64,000 nt of DNA from Harmothoe impar (lineage: Eukaryota; Annelida; Polychaeta; Phyllodocida; Polynoidae), in the NCBI GenBank assembly GCA_947462335.1, contig OX381710.1, positions 67,079,303-67,143,302 of the forward strand, read 5' to 3'. Below, piece by piece: positions 31,199 through 43,454 of this stretch (position 1 is its first letter; every line of letters starts with the position of its first letter). Position numbers and translations under genes: made by a program. The notes under the pieces were generated by a model. It saw only the letters and a list, made by a program, of their open reading frames with translations. It was not told the origin of the DNA and searched no databases.

Positions 31199-33107
31199 TT
31201 TGTCAAACTGACTTCCTAACCGCCTGAGAGCAGCTGACGTCACACTATTTTCGACGACGCTATGACGCTCATGAGGTAGGCAGGCGACGTTGTTTTACTT
31301 CCTTATTTGGAGTTTGGGAACTTGTGACACGGCAGTCATACCGCACGGTCGCGATAAAGCAACTAGTGTTGAAAGTGCGCCGGCCTTGAATAAGCGCTGG
31401 AGTATAAGAGCCTCCAAATGTTTTTTCTTAAGCACTAAAATCGCGACTTTGAATAAGCGCCAGCGTCTGGTTTGTATATAGCTCCTGAGTAAGAACTTCA
31501 CCGAATTGAAAAGCGCTCCCTCAGAGCACTTAATCGCGACAGTACGGTACAAATCTGATGTCAACCCGCGCCAAAACAAAAAGAAAAAAAAAGGGTGTTC
31601 TGGTCACACGTACCTACGACGAGCGACCTTCAGCTATCACCACGTGAAGAGTGGGAATTAAATTTGTACGGCAAGAAAACTGAAACTGATAACGATTCCA
31701 TTAGATAAGTATTTGGTTCCAATCTATGGCGAGATATTTCCGACACTTGTTTCCACCAGAGCGATTGATTTATATGTCTGTAAGCTTCAGCTCTCCAACA
31801 CTCTCCAATATCCGCCGGTGGATAATGGTCGCCACCCATAATTAGTGACAACTAAACCTCTGCTGGAGAGTGAAAGCTACGTTGAGTCTTGAGGTGCGCA
31901 GAGATACTATCTGCCGCAGCCTGATTTTAGTTCCACGCTATTTAGATAACCGCCCCATTTAAAATCTCTCGATCCTAGAAAAGAAAAAAAAAATGCTAGA
32001 GTTTATCATGGATGCGTCTCAGTTTTAGTCAAGCCGTAAAGTGAAGAACCTGAGCTTGTACATATACCCACACGAGGGGTGAACCCGGGCGTTCAGTTAG
32101 TACTGAGTCTATAGTCAAGTTCCACTCTCTAAACAGAGCTTTAGCTCCTCCGTCATCTAGACCGCGCGCGATTTTTGCTGAAGCAGCTAATCAATGGAAA
32201 GTAGAGAACACGTACTGGGACCGGAGAATCGATCAAAAACTGCTTCAGAGGCTTGTTATCAGGTATTATCAGTTAAATCAAAATATTTCAAAACATCCAG
32301 CAAAGCAGGATGGCATGTCCTACAGCTGGCGCTGACGAGCAGACGCCGCTGACGTCATTTTAATCAGGTCACAGCGCTTTTTAGACACCTTTTCTGTGGG
32401 GACTGTCTCATACCTTAGTATATAATACCGTAAACGCCAGGTGATTAGTATATGACACATTGTCAGTCGCGGATCCACAAAGAGGCTGGATAAGCCACGA
32501 GTGGACCCGCGACTACAATGTGACATAATCTAACCATGCGCTTGTTTTGTTTTGTTTCCATTTACAACAGCAAACATTTCAACATCCTATTGTTTTTTTT
32601 TAAATGATGAAAAATCAGCCCAAAAAAAGTAAACATTTTAGAGCTAAATTTGTGGAGGATAGCCGGACATGCTGATGTCCCTAGACCCCTAAATTCGATA
32701 TGGTGACATGGTCATTTTCTTCAATTCGATACGACGACACGGTCATATCTTAAAAAATCGACATGGGGCATGGTCATCTAAGTGACATGGGACATGGGGC
32801 ATTTCTTAAGTCCGACATGTGACATGGACCATAGTGACATGAGAAAAAAATGTTCGAAGAGTGCATCAGAAAAGTACCATTTCAAGCCTAAACATTTCGC
32901 AAAAAAAATATTTTTTCTTGGATGGTACCTGGCTTTGCAGTGTCTGGGTCCTTAAAATGTACCAGAATGCTCAATTTGGGTTCTAAATATTTCAAAAATG
33001 TTTCTCCCTTAGTGACATGTGACATGGACATTTCTTAAATTCGACATACGGCTGCATGGGGAGGACCCACCCGTCAAGGGTCCCATGATGACTGATACCC
33101 GCCGCGC
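31199..33107. other. Non-coding interior of element A
   Basis: It contains AATAAGCGCC-type words at about 31380-31480 and a third CRE-containing segment (CGCTGACGTCATTTTAATC) at about 32339 that resembles the leaders of the two short ORFs. A dispersed repeat with GACATGGTCAT and AATTCGACATG words runs from 32640 to 33085. No further gene is supported. Confidence 0.45.
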
Positions 33108-33209
33108 TCAAACTAGCGTGGTGGTTCTAGGTAGACCTTCTTTCAGTATCCTCGTGACCAGATCCATCACCGTCTCTTGAGCGACCGCAACGTAACCTGC
33201 TCCGGTCAT
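33108..33209 (-). CDS. Very short ORF of element A, 33 residues, CRE-preceded
   Basis: The frame begins MTGAGYVAVAQETVMDLVTR and stops after 33 residues. Its leader matches that of the 87-residue ORF at 31198: CGTCGTCAAAATTA, then GCTGACGTCAGC, then CAGTTT and GTCAAAATG. The first residues also align in pattern (VAVSRSVIDAAV against VAVAQETVMDLV). It is probably a diverged, perhaps truncated, paralogue of that ORF. Confidence 0.4.
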   Translation of the reverse strand: MTGAGYVAVAQETVMDLVTRILKEGLPRTTTLV

Positions 33210-33758
33210 TTTGACAAAAAAAAACTGTCTGGCTAGCCGACCGCTGACGTCAGCTTAATTTTGACGACGTTGCTCATTACGCGTCATCAACAGTAACCAA
33301 GGTAACTATGGTTATTGTTATCCGGTCGGTAAGACAGTCTAAGACGGCGTGTAGTCGCGTTTTGCTCTCCCTAATACTCTAATTTAAGTCGAGTTACCAC
33401 TAACCCCCTACAAAAGAGGGTAGTCTCATTTGTGTAATTCAAAGTCGTTCCTTTGTTAGCAATAAGGGGGTCGTTCTATTCATTGATTTTTTTTTGTTTA
33501 CAACAACAAGTCAAAGTACAGTCAATCAACCGAGATCGTTCCTCCTCCGTGGGGGTGTAGAAGGATCTCCCCCCTGAGGTTACTTGTAAAGTCACCTCTT
33601 TTAAGGGCTACAGGTCGCAAAGTCGCTTTCGCTTTCGCTTACAGGTCGCAAAGTCGCAAGAATATTCAAGTCAAAAGTCAAATTTATTAATTATCAGTAT
33701 GGTCGTTTGAAGGTCATCAAGTCACCGAAAAACTCCTCTACAGTCACCTCCGACTCGC

Positions 33759-33793
33759 CTCCTCCCTACCCCCTAAAGGGGGGTAGGGAGGAG
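33759..33793. repeat. 15-bp perfect hairpin near the right end of element A
   Basis: CTCCTCCCTACCCCC is followed after five bases by its exact complement GGGGGTAGGGAGGAG. Long C/T-rich runs (33800-33880) follow directly. The stem may act at the RNA level as a 3' end signal, or may be a by-product of the purine/pyrimidine skew. Confidence 0.7.
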
Positions 33794-34029
33794 TAATAGT
33801 GCCCCCCTCCCCCCCTCCCCTCCCCATGCATCTTAAAGTGCCCCCCTCCCCCCCTCCCCCTCCCCCTCCCCCCCATGGAAGCGTCCCATTGGCTAGTCCA
33901 GGTCATGTGACCAAAAGGGGGGCGTGGTCTGTCTATTATCTATATTATGCAAATGAGGGAGGGGTTCAGGTCACGTGACCAAGGGGGTGTGGTCCTATTA
34001 TGCAAATGAGGGGGTCACCTGATTCATTA

Positions 34030-34337
34030 TTATGCAAATGAGGGAGTCACGTGACCAAATGGAAGCCTCTGATTGGCTGGTGATCAAGGGGGCGTGGCCT
34101 ATTATGCAAATGAGGGGGTCACGTGATCAAGGGGGCGTGGCCTATTATGCAAATGAGGGGGTCACGTGACCAAATGGCGGCCTCTGATTGGCTGGTGATC
34201 AAGGGGGCGTGGCCTATTACGTAATTATGCAAATGAGGGGGTCACGTGACCAAATGGCGGCCTCTGATTGGCTGCATATCGATTGAGTAATAAACAGTAC
34301 TTAAGCATGGTCCCGTTGCGATACATTATATACTACT
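34030..34337 (-). repeat. Element A right terminal inverted repeat
   Basis: This is the complement of 24805-25112 with few differences, including ATGCAAATGAGG, GTCACGTGAC, CCTCTGATTGG and GGGGGCGTGGCC modules. Further octamers (ATGCAAAT) continue inward to about 33944. Confidence 0.95.
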
Positions 34338-35195
34338 TGGGTACAAGCTTAGAGGTGGTGGTTACCCATGGACAAGGTACCAGTGTGTGTCTTCAAAGTG
34401 GGCTTTGCTTGACCCAGCGAAATACCAAATGGCAGACCCACAGGACCTGCCCCGACCTCCCTATATCCACCACATCGGCTGGTTTTCAACCCCTGTTGTT
34501 CAAAAAATGACTACCCCTGAAGCCGTTCCATTTGCAACGAAAATAATATTTTTCATGACTGATAAATGCTGAGGCCAAAAAAAATAAAAGGTGTGTTTCA
34601 GGCAAACGCGACCCTAGTTTCAAAAAAGGGCCGACCCTAGCATTTTTTTTCCGATTTTTTTGATTCTTTTTGCAAAATATTCATTTTTTTTCCGGAAATT
34701 TTAGCACTTTTTTGGTCAGGAAGGACAGATCACATGGCTTATTAACTGTCCAGCCTCAGGAAATTGCTTATTAACAAGAATGTCCAATAATTTCATGATA
34801 TACCTAGTTACAGTAAGGTACCTACCTAGCAATATACACCCCTTTGTTGAGTGGTAGAGTAAACCATCTCTTTCTTTTGTGATAATGGGGGCAACAGTAA
34901 GGAAATATCATCACCAAAGTACAGCTTTCCTCTCTTGTGGGGTAAAGTGTGGCTCTATTGTTCCCTCAAAACGTATGCTGTAACACTTTAAAGCCAGCAT
35001 GTGTTTTAATGCACCATATGCTCCTTTGTCACTATGATCTATCAACTCATGAAGCTGCATTTGTGCATCAGGCATATTGACCAGGCTGATACACTGCCAA
35101 AGAGTCGGCGTGATGCACTGGTGTAGTGCCGGTAGTTACCGGCTCTGTATCATGCCGCATCATGCCATCCTTAGAGGGTTAGTCCCTGTGTGGCT

Positions 35196-35438
35196 TACAC
35201 TGAAAAAGTAAACTTGTCTCCAGACTCGTCGAAGTGACTATCATAAAATAAACGAGTCAAAAAATGTCTAACCTATCAGGTTACCATCCCACAAATAGAA
35301 TCTGGAGCTGGCAGATGTCAGGTTTTGGGCTGGCACAGGCCAAGTGGGTCTTCCTTGTCACCTAGACGAGTTTTTGAGTCGTTTATTTTAAGACTGTCAC
35401 TTTGAAGAGTCTGGAGACAAGTTTATCTTTTGAGTGTA
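35196..35438. mobile_element. MITE with TACACT...AAAGTAAACTTGT ends, copy 1
   Basis: Terminal inverted repeats read TACACTGAAAAAGTAAACTTG and its complement. The 243-bp copy is the inverse of the copy at 54592-54840, with the whole interior conserved (for example CCCACAAATAGAATCTGGAG). Confidence 0.9.
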
Positions 35439-35689
35439 TAGGGGACATTAGTACAGGGAGATGTCCTTGTGTCATATTTGTGTCTCTGTGTGGTCCCACC
35501 CAGTATTGATGTGGCGTCTGAAGGCAAACATACAAATCTGTGAGACTAAAGGTTAAAGCAGTTCCCACCCATTCTTAAAGCTGAACACTGCCATAATCTA
35601 AGCTATTCCTCTTCATTTTAACTCTATATTTTTAGCAAATAGGAAATATTGCCCTGACAAAGCTCTTTTGTAAGTACTAAGTCTGATAC

Positions 35690-37121
35690 ACTGTAAAAAC
35701 AGTGTTTAGGCTGTAAATGCGCATGTTTAGTGGCTAAACACTTTTCTAAACACTATCTTGTCCCACATTTTTAAACACTTTTTTCCATCTAAACATGTTT
35801 AATTTCTAAACATGTTTAGATAAAACATGTTTAGTGTACAAAGTGTTTAGATCTAGTAGGTGTTTACATGTACATAGAGTTTAGACCAAGGAAGGGTTTA
35901 GATATATAGTGTGTAGAACTGTAGAGTGTTTACATGTGTACTGTTTAGAATTATTAGGCATTTAGATGAATATCATTTAGGTATAGTAGGTGTTTGGTTA
36001 AATAGTGTTTTGGTGAAGCTGATGTGTTTATAGTGATTGTAATGTGCATATTAGGATATATCATCAGTCCAATTTATCATCTTATAATAATTCAGATAGC
36101 CTGCAAATAGTAGTATCTATATATATGTTACATAGCATTCATACTAAGTAACTGGGAAATGTGTACAACAGAATGATAGAGAGAACATTGCTATATATTT
36201 TCTTATGTCCCATAGAATAGGTGTCCTCAGTGGTTATAGCTTTTCTGCACATTATTTCTATTAGTCTAAACCCCAAATCATAGACCTCCTTTTTGCACAA
36301 TAATAGCCATATGTTCCCATATTTGAATCACTCAAATGATATGATTCTTTGTTTGTTTATTCAAGGATCAGCTTAGAGATGGGTGGGGAAAGTCCATCCA
36401 TCTACTTAGCTGCCACCTGGTGGGATAAAATTGTGTTTAATATCTAAACACTTAAACATGTTTAGGTCTAGTGTTTAGATGTTTAGATTAAATGTGTTAA
36501 ACTGATAAAGTATTTAACATGGTTACAATGTATATGCTAAGTGTTATAACAAGTATACCAATTATGACAAACAGACACAGCCATGATCCAGTTTTAGGCA
36601 AAACACTATATTTCCTTGTTTATAAACTGTGCCCCAAATATAGGCAGGGGATCACACTCCATTAATCACCACGTTTCTGGTTCTGACTTTGCTTGTAATT
36701 GGAATACTCAATTCTGCATTTTATCTGAACTTTAGAGAAAAGGCCAAGCTTATGTTTAGATCATAAGTATTAGAATTGCATTTCAATAGGTTATAAAAAG
36801 CTGCTAAGATAATCGGAATAATGATTGGCATACTAGAGAAGAAATGTTCCATGCACTATTCGGTATCTAAACACCTCACTGTTTAAATGCTGTACAGGCA
36901 GTAAACATAATCTTTAAAGGCTAAACACAAAGAAAACGTATGTTTAAATAGTAAACACCCATCTGCATAAGTGTTTACTTTCTAAATGTATGTCTTTGGT
37001 GTTTAGGCATTTAGGAATTATGTGTTTAAAATACATAAAGTCTGTTTAGATGTCTTAAGTGGGTACAGATTAAACATGTTTAGCTTTTTTGGTGTTTAAA
37101 GTTAAACACTGTTTTTACAGT
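35690..37121. mobile_element. CACTGTAAAAA-ended element with TGTTTAGA-rich interior
   Basis: The ends CACTGTAAAAACAGTGTTTA and its complement are flanked by TA on both sides. Both ends of the 1.4-kb interior (35700-36010, 36430-36545, 36860-37115) are filled with TAAACA/TGTTTA words in both orientations. No coding frame is seen, so it is non-autonomous. Confidence 0.85.
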
Positions 37122-37415
37122 GTAAATATAGAAACATCACCGTTTCTCACATGGAGTTTCCCATCACCGGTCAGTCTTGGTCCCGAGGACGTATTTCAAA
37201 TACTAGTACACTCCTTGTACCTGCGGTTTTTGCCCACCAGGTGGCCTCTTGTAACTATCCGCATGTACCTTTAAGAGATACAGCAGAGGCAGAGGCTGGT
37301 TTTTGAAGACGTGCGCTGTACTGGTGCCACACCCAGCAGCCTGTATCATACTACAGCTAGTCACATGCCGGCAACAGGTGCACGCACAACCACTTCCGGC
37401 AACATCTACTGCTTC

Positions 37416-37666
37416 TTAACCCTTTAAGGACGGCATGATACCTTAATGCATCATGCCTTTCGTCGTCATGATGCATGAATGCAGACCTGGCGAGTAACTC
37501 GCCAGTGCAGCAAACAAGCATCATGCTGTCCCTACAGGGTTCAGACATCCCCAAAGGGTGGGCATGATGCACTAATGCAGCACCGGCGAGTTACTCACCG
37601 GAGCTGCATTGGTGTATCATGACGACAAATATAATCTTTTTGCCACATCGGTCCTTAAAGGGTTAA
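37416..37666. mobile_element. TTAACCC-ended MITE, best copy
   Basis: Both edges carry TTAA. The left end is TTAACCCTTTAAGGACGGCA and the right end GTCCTTAAAGGGTTAA. The interior holds two self-complementary GCGAGTAACTCGCC-type hairpins, each flanked by TGCATGAATGCAG-like words. TTAA followed by CCC is the pattern of piggyBac termini. Other copies or fragments lie at 16627-16847, 22560-22770, 40408-40507, about 54840-55066, 56497-56746 and 63373-63521. Confidence 0.85.
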
Positions 37667-38398
37667 CAGATCTATATGTGTGCGTCGTCAACTGTTGTTT
37701 GGGGTGGGACAGTGATACGGCACAGTGGTGGGAGTGGTCAGTAATTCACCCTTTATTAAGAGCATATTTGTATCAAATTTATATTGCGTTTATTGTCACT
37801 TAATTGTTTATAAACACAGTATTTGTTCATAACGTGATGACCCATGGGGGGTATCAACAATATTAGACTATGTTAGGTCCCCTTAATGCATTAATGAAGC
37901 ACATACGAGTTACTTTCCAATGCAGCTGCATTCATGTATCATACTGTAAACAATGAATAAAGCACAATGTGGCCTACAAAATGACATTAAAGCACGTTGC
38001 TGCTCTGCCAGGGGTAGTTATATAAATGGAGATGCACGTAGCTTTCCTGTCAGGCTCCTGATGAGTATCTAAAAGATTCAATTCCTTAAGATGAACCGGA
38101 AAATACAAAATTATATTCATAGATTGCTCCTTAGAATGGCAGGAAACTGCGTATTTCCATGGAAATAATCATTTTGGTGCCATGTGCAACCTGGCTCTGC
38201 AGGCTGGTGTTTACGGACCATGTTGTTGTATGGACAACATGTATTTTTCTTCAAATTGAAATTATATATCTACTGTCAACTATTGTAGGCACTACCTATG
38301 AGACATTCAACGGGGAAGATTCAGATTCGCTCATTTTATATCTATGTATGCCATAGGTCTGCATACTATCTCCTGTTGCAGTCCGAGCCTATCTAGTA

Positions 38399-38516
38399 GG
38401 TAATGGGGGGCACTGCCCCCCAACCCCCGTTTTTTAAGACACTGATTAAGATATTAAGATTTAAGATTAAGATAACGCTCTAAACGTTTGTCCTCTCACC
38501 TGGGAGAGTTATCCCG
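38399..38516. mobile_element. Partial copy of the ACGGGATARCTCTCCC MITE
   Basis: The right edge AACGTTTGTCCTCTCACCTG followed by GGAGAGTTATCCCGT matches the right end of the complete copy at 42932-43216. The left part is a different, shorter interior with AAGACACTGATTAAG. Confidence 0.75.
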
Positions 38517-40407
38517 TAATTGCCTTTTTCCCTCCCGTATTCTTGACCGCCCTATACATTCATATATGCTTTGATACCTTACCAAGCCTCATCTAGCCCT
38601 GCCATGGTCAAAGATGAGATATCACAGCGCTGATATTGACCATGGTGAAAACCAGACCTGCACAACGTCCATATCACAAACCCACATGCACACATTCTAC
38701 TGCGGTTTGTGACGGACCTAGTTAGAGGCGTACATCATGAGTTATATGTTCGCCCCGCTGCATTCGTAGTATTTGAACCTTGATGCAGGTTTCTGTAACC
38801 TATAATGTACAATATCCGGATGATTAGAAAATACACTGAGATAGGTACATATCACCAAAATGACATTCAAAATGACTTCTGAATGGAGTCAATGACTTAA
38901 GGTGGGTCAATCCCATGGTGTAAAAGTAGCTAGATTGTCATCAGGTTTTTGCCATAAGACCATAATAGCATACACTTCCCAACAAAGCTGAGGAAATAGG
39001 AGGGTCCCACGCTGTTTTCTGAGATATTCAAGCCTTAAGTCAGTGTTTCATATGATAGGAGTATATAGTGTTTTACCACATATGTACATAAAGTAGTATT
39101 AAAAAGTAGCTAAACATCTATCTGCCCCGGTCAGGCAACACCTTTGTCCATTTTAGAACAATTTGATATAACTTGTTCCAATATGAGACAAAGGTCCAAT
39201 GGTGATCTATGGTCAAACTAGACAATGTACCTGCGCAGAAAGCTGCGCAGTGAACGGAAATGGCATATCATATAGCCCCACCTTAACAATGGAGTTGAGT
39301 CAAATTTACTTTTCTATATACGGCGAAAAAATGTATGTTTCAGGCTACCCTACCCTACCTAGCAAAACAGGGCTGACCATAGGCATTTTTATCCAATTTT
39401 GAAAAAAAAATGTTCAAGTCATTTCCAAGTAATTTTTAAGCTATTTCAGAGTCAATTTAATAGATAGTGGGTGAGTCGGCACTGAAGTTTGCGAGTCAAT
39501 TTTAGGCTACTTTTCAGGCCAGTAAGTCTGACTATGTAACCTAAAACACACCTTTTTTTTGGGGGGGGGGGGCCTAATCGGATAGCTTCCGAATAAAAGG
39601 GAATACATATATATAGGATTCAGTCATCAAGAAGATAGATGCATCCAACCAGATTCCCCGAAGACTGATCGTAAATTCACATTAAACTATAGGGTAACAT
39701 GCCCAATTTTCGGATTATATATGCCTTATATGGGGGAGGGGGGGGGGATTCTGCCGAATGGTTTTCATTTGGGATGGGGCAAAAAAATAAAAGGTGTGTT
39801 TCAGGTTGTCTGGTCTAAAACTTATGGGTGGATCGGATTTTTTGAAAAAATAATTTCTTACTTAAGGGCTATAACCCATTAGCCGATTTGGATGCATTAT
39901 CGGCCGATACACCCTCAAAAAACAAGCCCAATGTAGTACTGTGTAGTATAATTTTGTGGATGTATCAGCCGATAAACACCAAATTAGCTAATGGGTTATA
40001 GCCCTTAGCTTGAAAAGTACCACAAATTTGAATCACAAACGCCAGTGCCGACTCACCAACCACGACCTCGACTCACAGAGCCTCAACTTTACTCTGATAT
40101 AGCCCACAAATGGCAAAAAAGAATTAAATATATTTTGTTTAATTGGATCAAAATGGCTAGGGTCGGCACTGCTCGGTAGGGTCGGGTAAGCTGAGACAAA
40201 CCTTACCTTCTTTGGCCTTGGGGCGGCAGGGGGGACACATTTCTAGTTGTGTGTAAGTTCAATGCTGATGGATGTGGATGTAAAGGTGTGAGTAACTTAA
40301 CACAGGAAGGTAAACATGGCAGCCGTCAGCTACAGATGAGGTGTGTGGGGGCCATGTAGGCGGATCAATCCCTACCTGCACGCTTCACACACACCTGGAC
40401 CTTACCC

Positions 40408-40507
40408 TTAACCCTTTACGGACCGCATGATGCTTTAATGCATCATGCCTTTGGTAGTCATGACGATAAATGTCATATTTTAGCAACATCCGTCCTTAAA
40501 GGGTTAA
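40408..40507. mobile_element. Short 100-bp copy of the TTAACCC MITE
   Basis: TTAACCCTTTACGGACCGCA at the left and GTCCTTAAAGGGTTAA at the right enclose only about 65 bases. This is an internally deleted copy of the family described at 37416. Confidence 0.8.
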
Positions 40508-42931
40508 GGGCAGGATTCTGTGAGCTAAGCCTTTGGCTTCATGACGCATGGATGCAGTGCTGATGTAGCTACTCGCCTGGGATGCATTCATGTATCATGA
40601 TGGAACGTTGGGAGTGTATCAACCCCATAGGCTTTTTTGAGTTTTCAACGTGTATTCATTCATAAATGATCTTCGAAATGCAACAAGATTCAAATTGGTA
40701 GAGCATAAGATAAAGTACAGCGTGTAAAGATGAGATCATACTACTGTCAATAAATATGCTATCTGGAATATCAGCATTTATATCTGAGTTATCCAGTACT
40801 GCTCAGCACTCTTAGGGCTTGATCCAGTTAAAATTCATTAGAGTATAGTGTCAAACGCAAGTGTATATAGACATGGCTTGATATGGTGCTTGTAAAGTTG
40901 TATGCAGAAATGGTGGGTGCCTCCCAAGGGCTGAATTCATGCAATTACTTGACGTTAAAGGGCATAATGAATTAATATAGTACATTGGTGTGTGCTACTT
41001 AAAGGCTCAATACCCCCACACTGCATGTGCGATGGAAGGTGCTGGAATGATGATAAAACTCACAATCAGAACACTCAATGCCAGGCTTAACATGAGGTGG
41101 ACTGCTAACAGAATGTACAAGGCCGAAGGTAAATTCTCATGCACATCACCAAAACAGCAGGCTTGTACCATGGGATACCACATCAAACTGATCCCAACCG
41201 ACTGTCGGCGAGGGACAATGCATCTCTTCCCTATAAGTGGTAGCTATGGTATAAGTGGGTCGTGTTAAAAGTCATGGACAGGATGATTGTCTAAGGCGTT
41301 AACCAAGGATAATACTGTTATTGTCCAAAGCTTATAACCAGCTTCTCAGGTATATCATAACTGACTTACGCTCACAATAGGAGAGGCTGCTCAATACATC
41401 ACATACAGTCATGTATGCGATATACTGTTAAGCCATTTCTGTTGTCCTCATGGACAGTTGTTGTGTAATGTTTAATAATATATGCAGTGTATATTACACG
41501 GATCGAAGATCCTTTCCTGAATAGACAAATGGCGGAAAGTGCTACCTTCATTAGGCTGGATGTATTATCAAGCTACAAATTACAATACTGGACACCTGGC
41601 TGTTATAACACAGGACAGGTTCAGTATTGGGCGGCCAGGGGGCACCACATTAGCTACACAGTGTGTATAATAGCGGGTATTGACGGGATAACGACTGGCC
41701 GCCTCTCACCCTGTACATAATGCATGTAGGCACCCTATACCCCACCCATTGTCCGCCATGTACAGGAGGCAGAATGGGCGCCTTCCTCTGTGCCCCACCT
41801 TCAGGTGTAGCCTCTGTCAACCCCCCCCCCCCCCATCCCCATATAACCGGAGGGACTCAATTTCTTGTTTGACATGGGTGTGCGCCTGGACCTCTGACAA
41901 CCCTTGCCCATGTTAGGGCGATTTTGAAGTTAAAGATTTACGCTCTGTGAGGGCATTTTCGCCAAAAAGCTCCTAGGTTTAGAGAGAAAAGCGCTAGGAA
42001 ATAGATCACGTTTGGGTAAACCTGCTCAAAAAATTACTCTCATGTGAAAGATTTCGATAAAAACTAGGACAGTTCTGGTGAAAACTGGCAAATTTTGGTG
42101 AAGAGTTGTTATCATGAAAGTATGCCTTGCTAGGGCGATTTTGTAGGAAAAGTACCCTTGCCGCACACATGTGTACATAAACTATACTAAGTGCCCCCAC
42201 CCCACCCCCAGGCTGTATAATAACGGCCAACAAAGTGGTCTATTCAAATCATGCAGCAGTGTTATGTAAAGGGCAGATGAGTTGTCAGGCCTGCATTCAT
42301 GCGGCATGACGACAATGTGTATATCACTATAGATAGGAGCGCACTAAGGCACTTTGCGGCCCTTAACCCCCACCTCCCCGCTTAACGGTCCAGAGTATAC
42401 TGTAAACGTTTCATATTTCGCGCTGTACATATTAATGTGAACAGAGCGAAAATTTATCCAATATAGCTCTGTGACTACCAGCTTTCGAAATCCGCGAATT
42501 TAAATCCCAGCGAAATTGTGATCATTAGCAAATCCGCGAAAATTTATACCAACGAAAATATCTACGCATCTGTCCTCGCCCCATTCCGACTCTTATTGGA
42601 GGGGCAGTGATAGTTATAGAGGTGGATGGCTTAATTCTAATCGGCAACATGGCTATTTCCCAAAATCAACGGTTGACATGGAGCTCAGTGACATCAGGGG
42701 AAAAACAAGTGACATGACGCAAAGTATTTCTTAAATTCGAGATGCGATACGACGGGTCGACATGGGACATGGGGATTTAAGTGACAGATGACATTTCTTA
42801 GATTTGACATGTGCGATGGGGACGTAATTAGACTTTAAAGGGTTAAGCTTGGATCTGACATGAGGCACCTTGGGGAATCAGCTGCACCGTGGTCCTCGAG
42901 AGGAACACTACCAACTGGTAGAAAGGCAAAT

Positions 42932-43216
42932 ACGGGATAGCTCTCCCAGGTGAGAGGACAAACGTTTAGAGCGTTATCTTAATCTTAAATCTTAATATCC
43001 TAATTCAGTGTCTTATTTTGGGGCAGCGGGGTTTTGTATTGAGACACTGTCAGTATATTAAAATAGAAGAAAAAGAATGAAGATAGTTTAAGATAGGATT
43101 GAAATAGAAGAAAAGGAAGAAGAAAAAGGGGTTTGGGGGCAGAGCCCCCCATTAAAGTAAAGACAAATAAGATTATCTCTAAACGTTTGTCCTCTCACCT
43201 GGGAGAGCTATCCCGT
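42932..43216. mobile_element. MITE with ACGGGATAGCTCTCCC ends
   Basis: Terminal inverted repeats of about 40 bp, beginning ACGGGATAGCTCTCCCAGGT and continuing through GAGAGGACAAACGTTTAGAG, are nearly identical on both sides. The interior is A/G-rich on the plus strand. Confidence 0.88.
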
Positions 43217-43454
43217 GCGTGCGGTGGAAAGAGTCATCAGGTATGGAGTACCAGGACGGGAGGTATGGGCTACATGTGACACTCTCCGTACACGTGTTCA
43301 CATTGATAATCTACCTCTGTATCTCTGCCCCAGCCCGTACACACAGCGAGGCTAGGAACGGTGGGACTATTATTAGTCAGCCCTATACAGTCTTTGCGAA
43401 AAAAAATTTATCCCACAGGACATTCGGTCCTGCAAATTTTTAATGTTGAAGGAC

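Larger units (their letters stand above)
24805..34337. mobile_element. Polinton/Maverick-type element A, 9.5 kb, without virion genes
   Basis: The element begins AGTAGTATATAATGTATCG and ends with the complement. It is flanked by a perfect six-base target duplication TGGGTA (24799-24804 and 34338-34343). Six-base duplications and termini starting AG are hallmarks of Polintons. The ends and the adjoining block (ACTGTTTATTACTCAATCG, then GATATGCAGCCAATCAGAGG) are shared with element B at 43455-53685. Inside there is no ATPase, capsid, integrase or polymerase frame. The coding content is one alanine-rich ORF and two or more tiny ORFs. I interpret it as a non-autonomous member that depends on proteins from elements like B. 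Confidence 0.88.
34344..43448. other. Intergenic region between elements A and B
   Basis: No gene is supported in these 9.1 kb. The region contains several MITEs listed separately, low-complexity C- and G-runs (near 41820 and 39555), and a copy of the GACATG/ATTCGACATG dispersed repeat at about 42640-42850. Short open frames lack recognisable domains. Confidence 0.5.
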
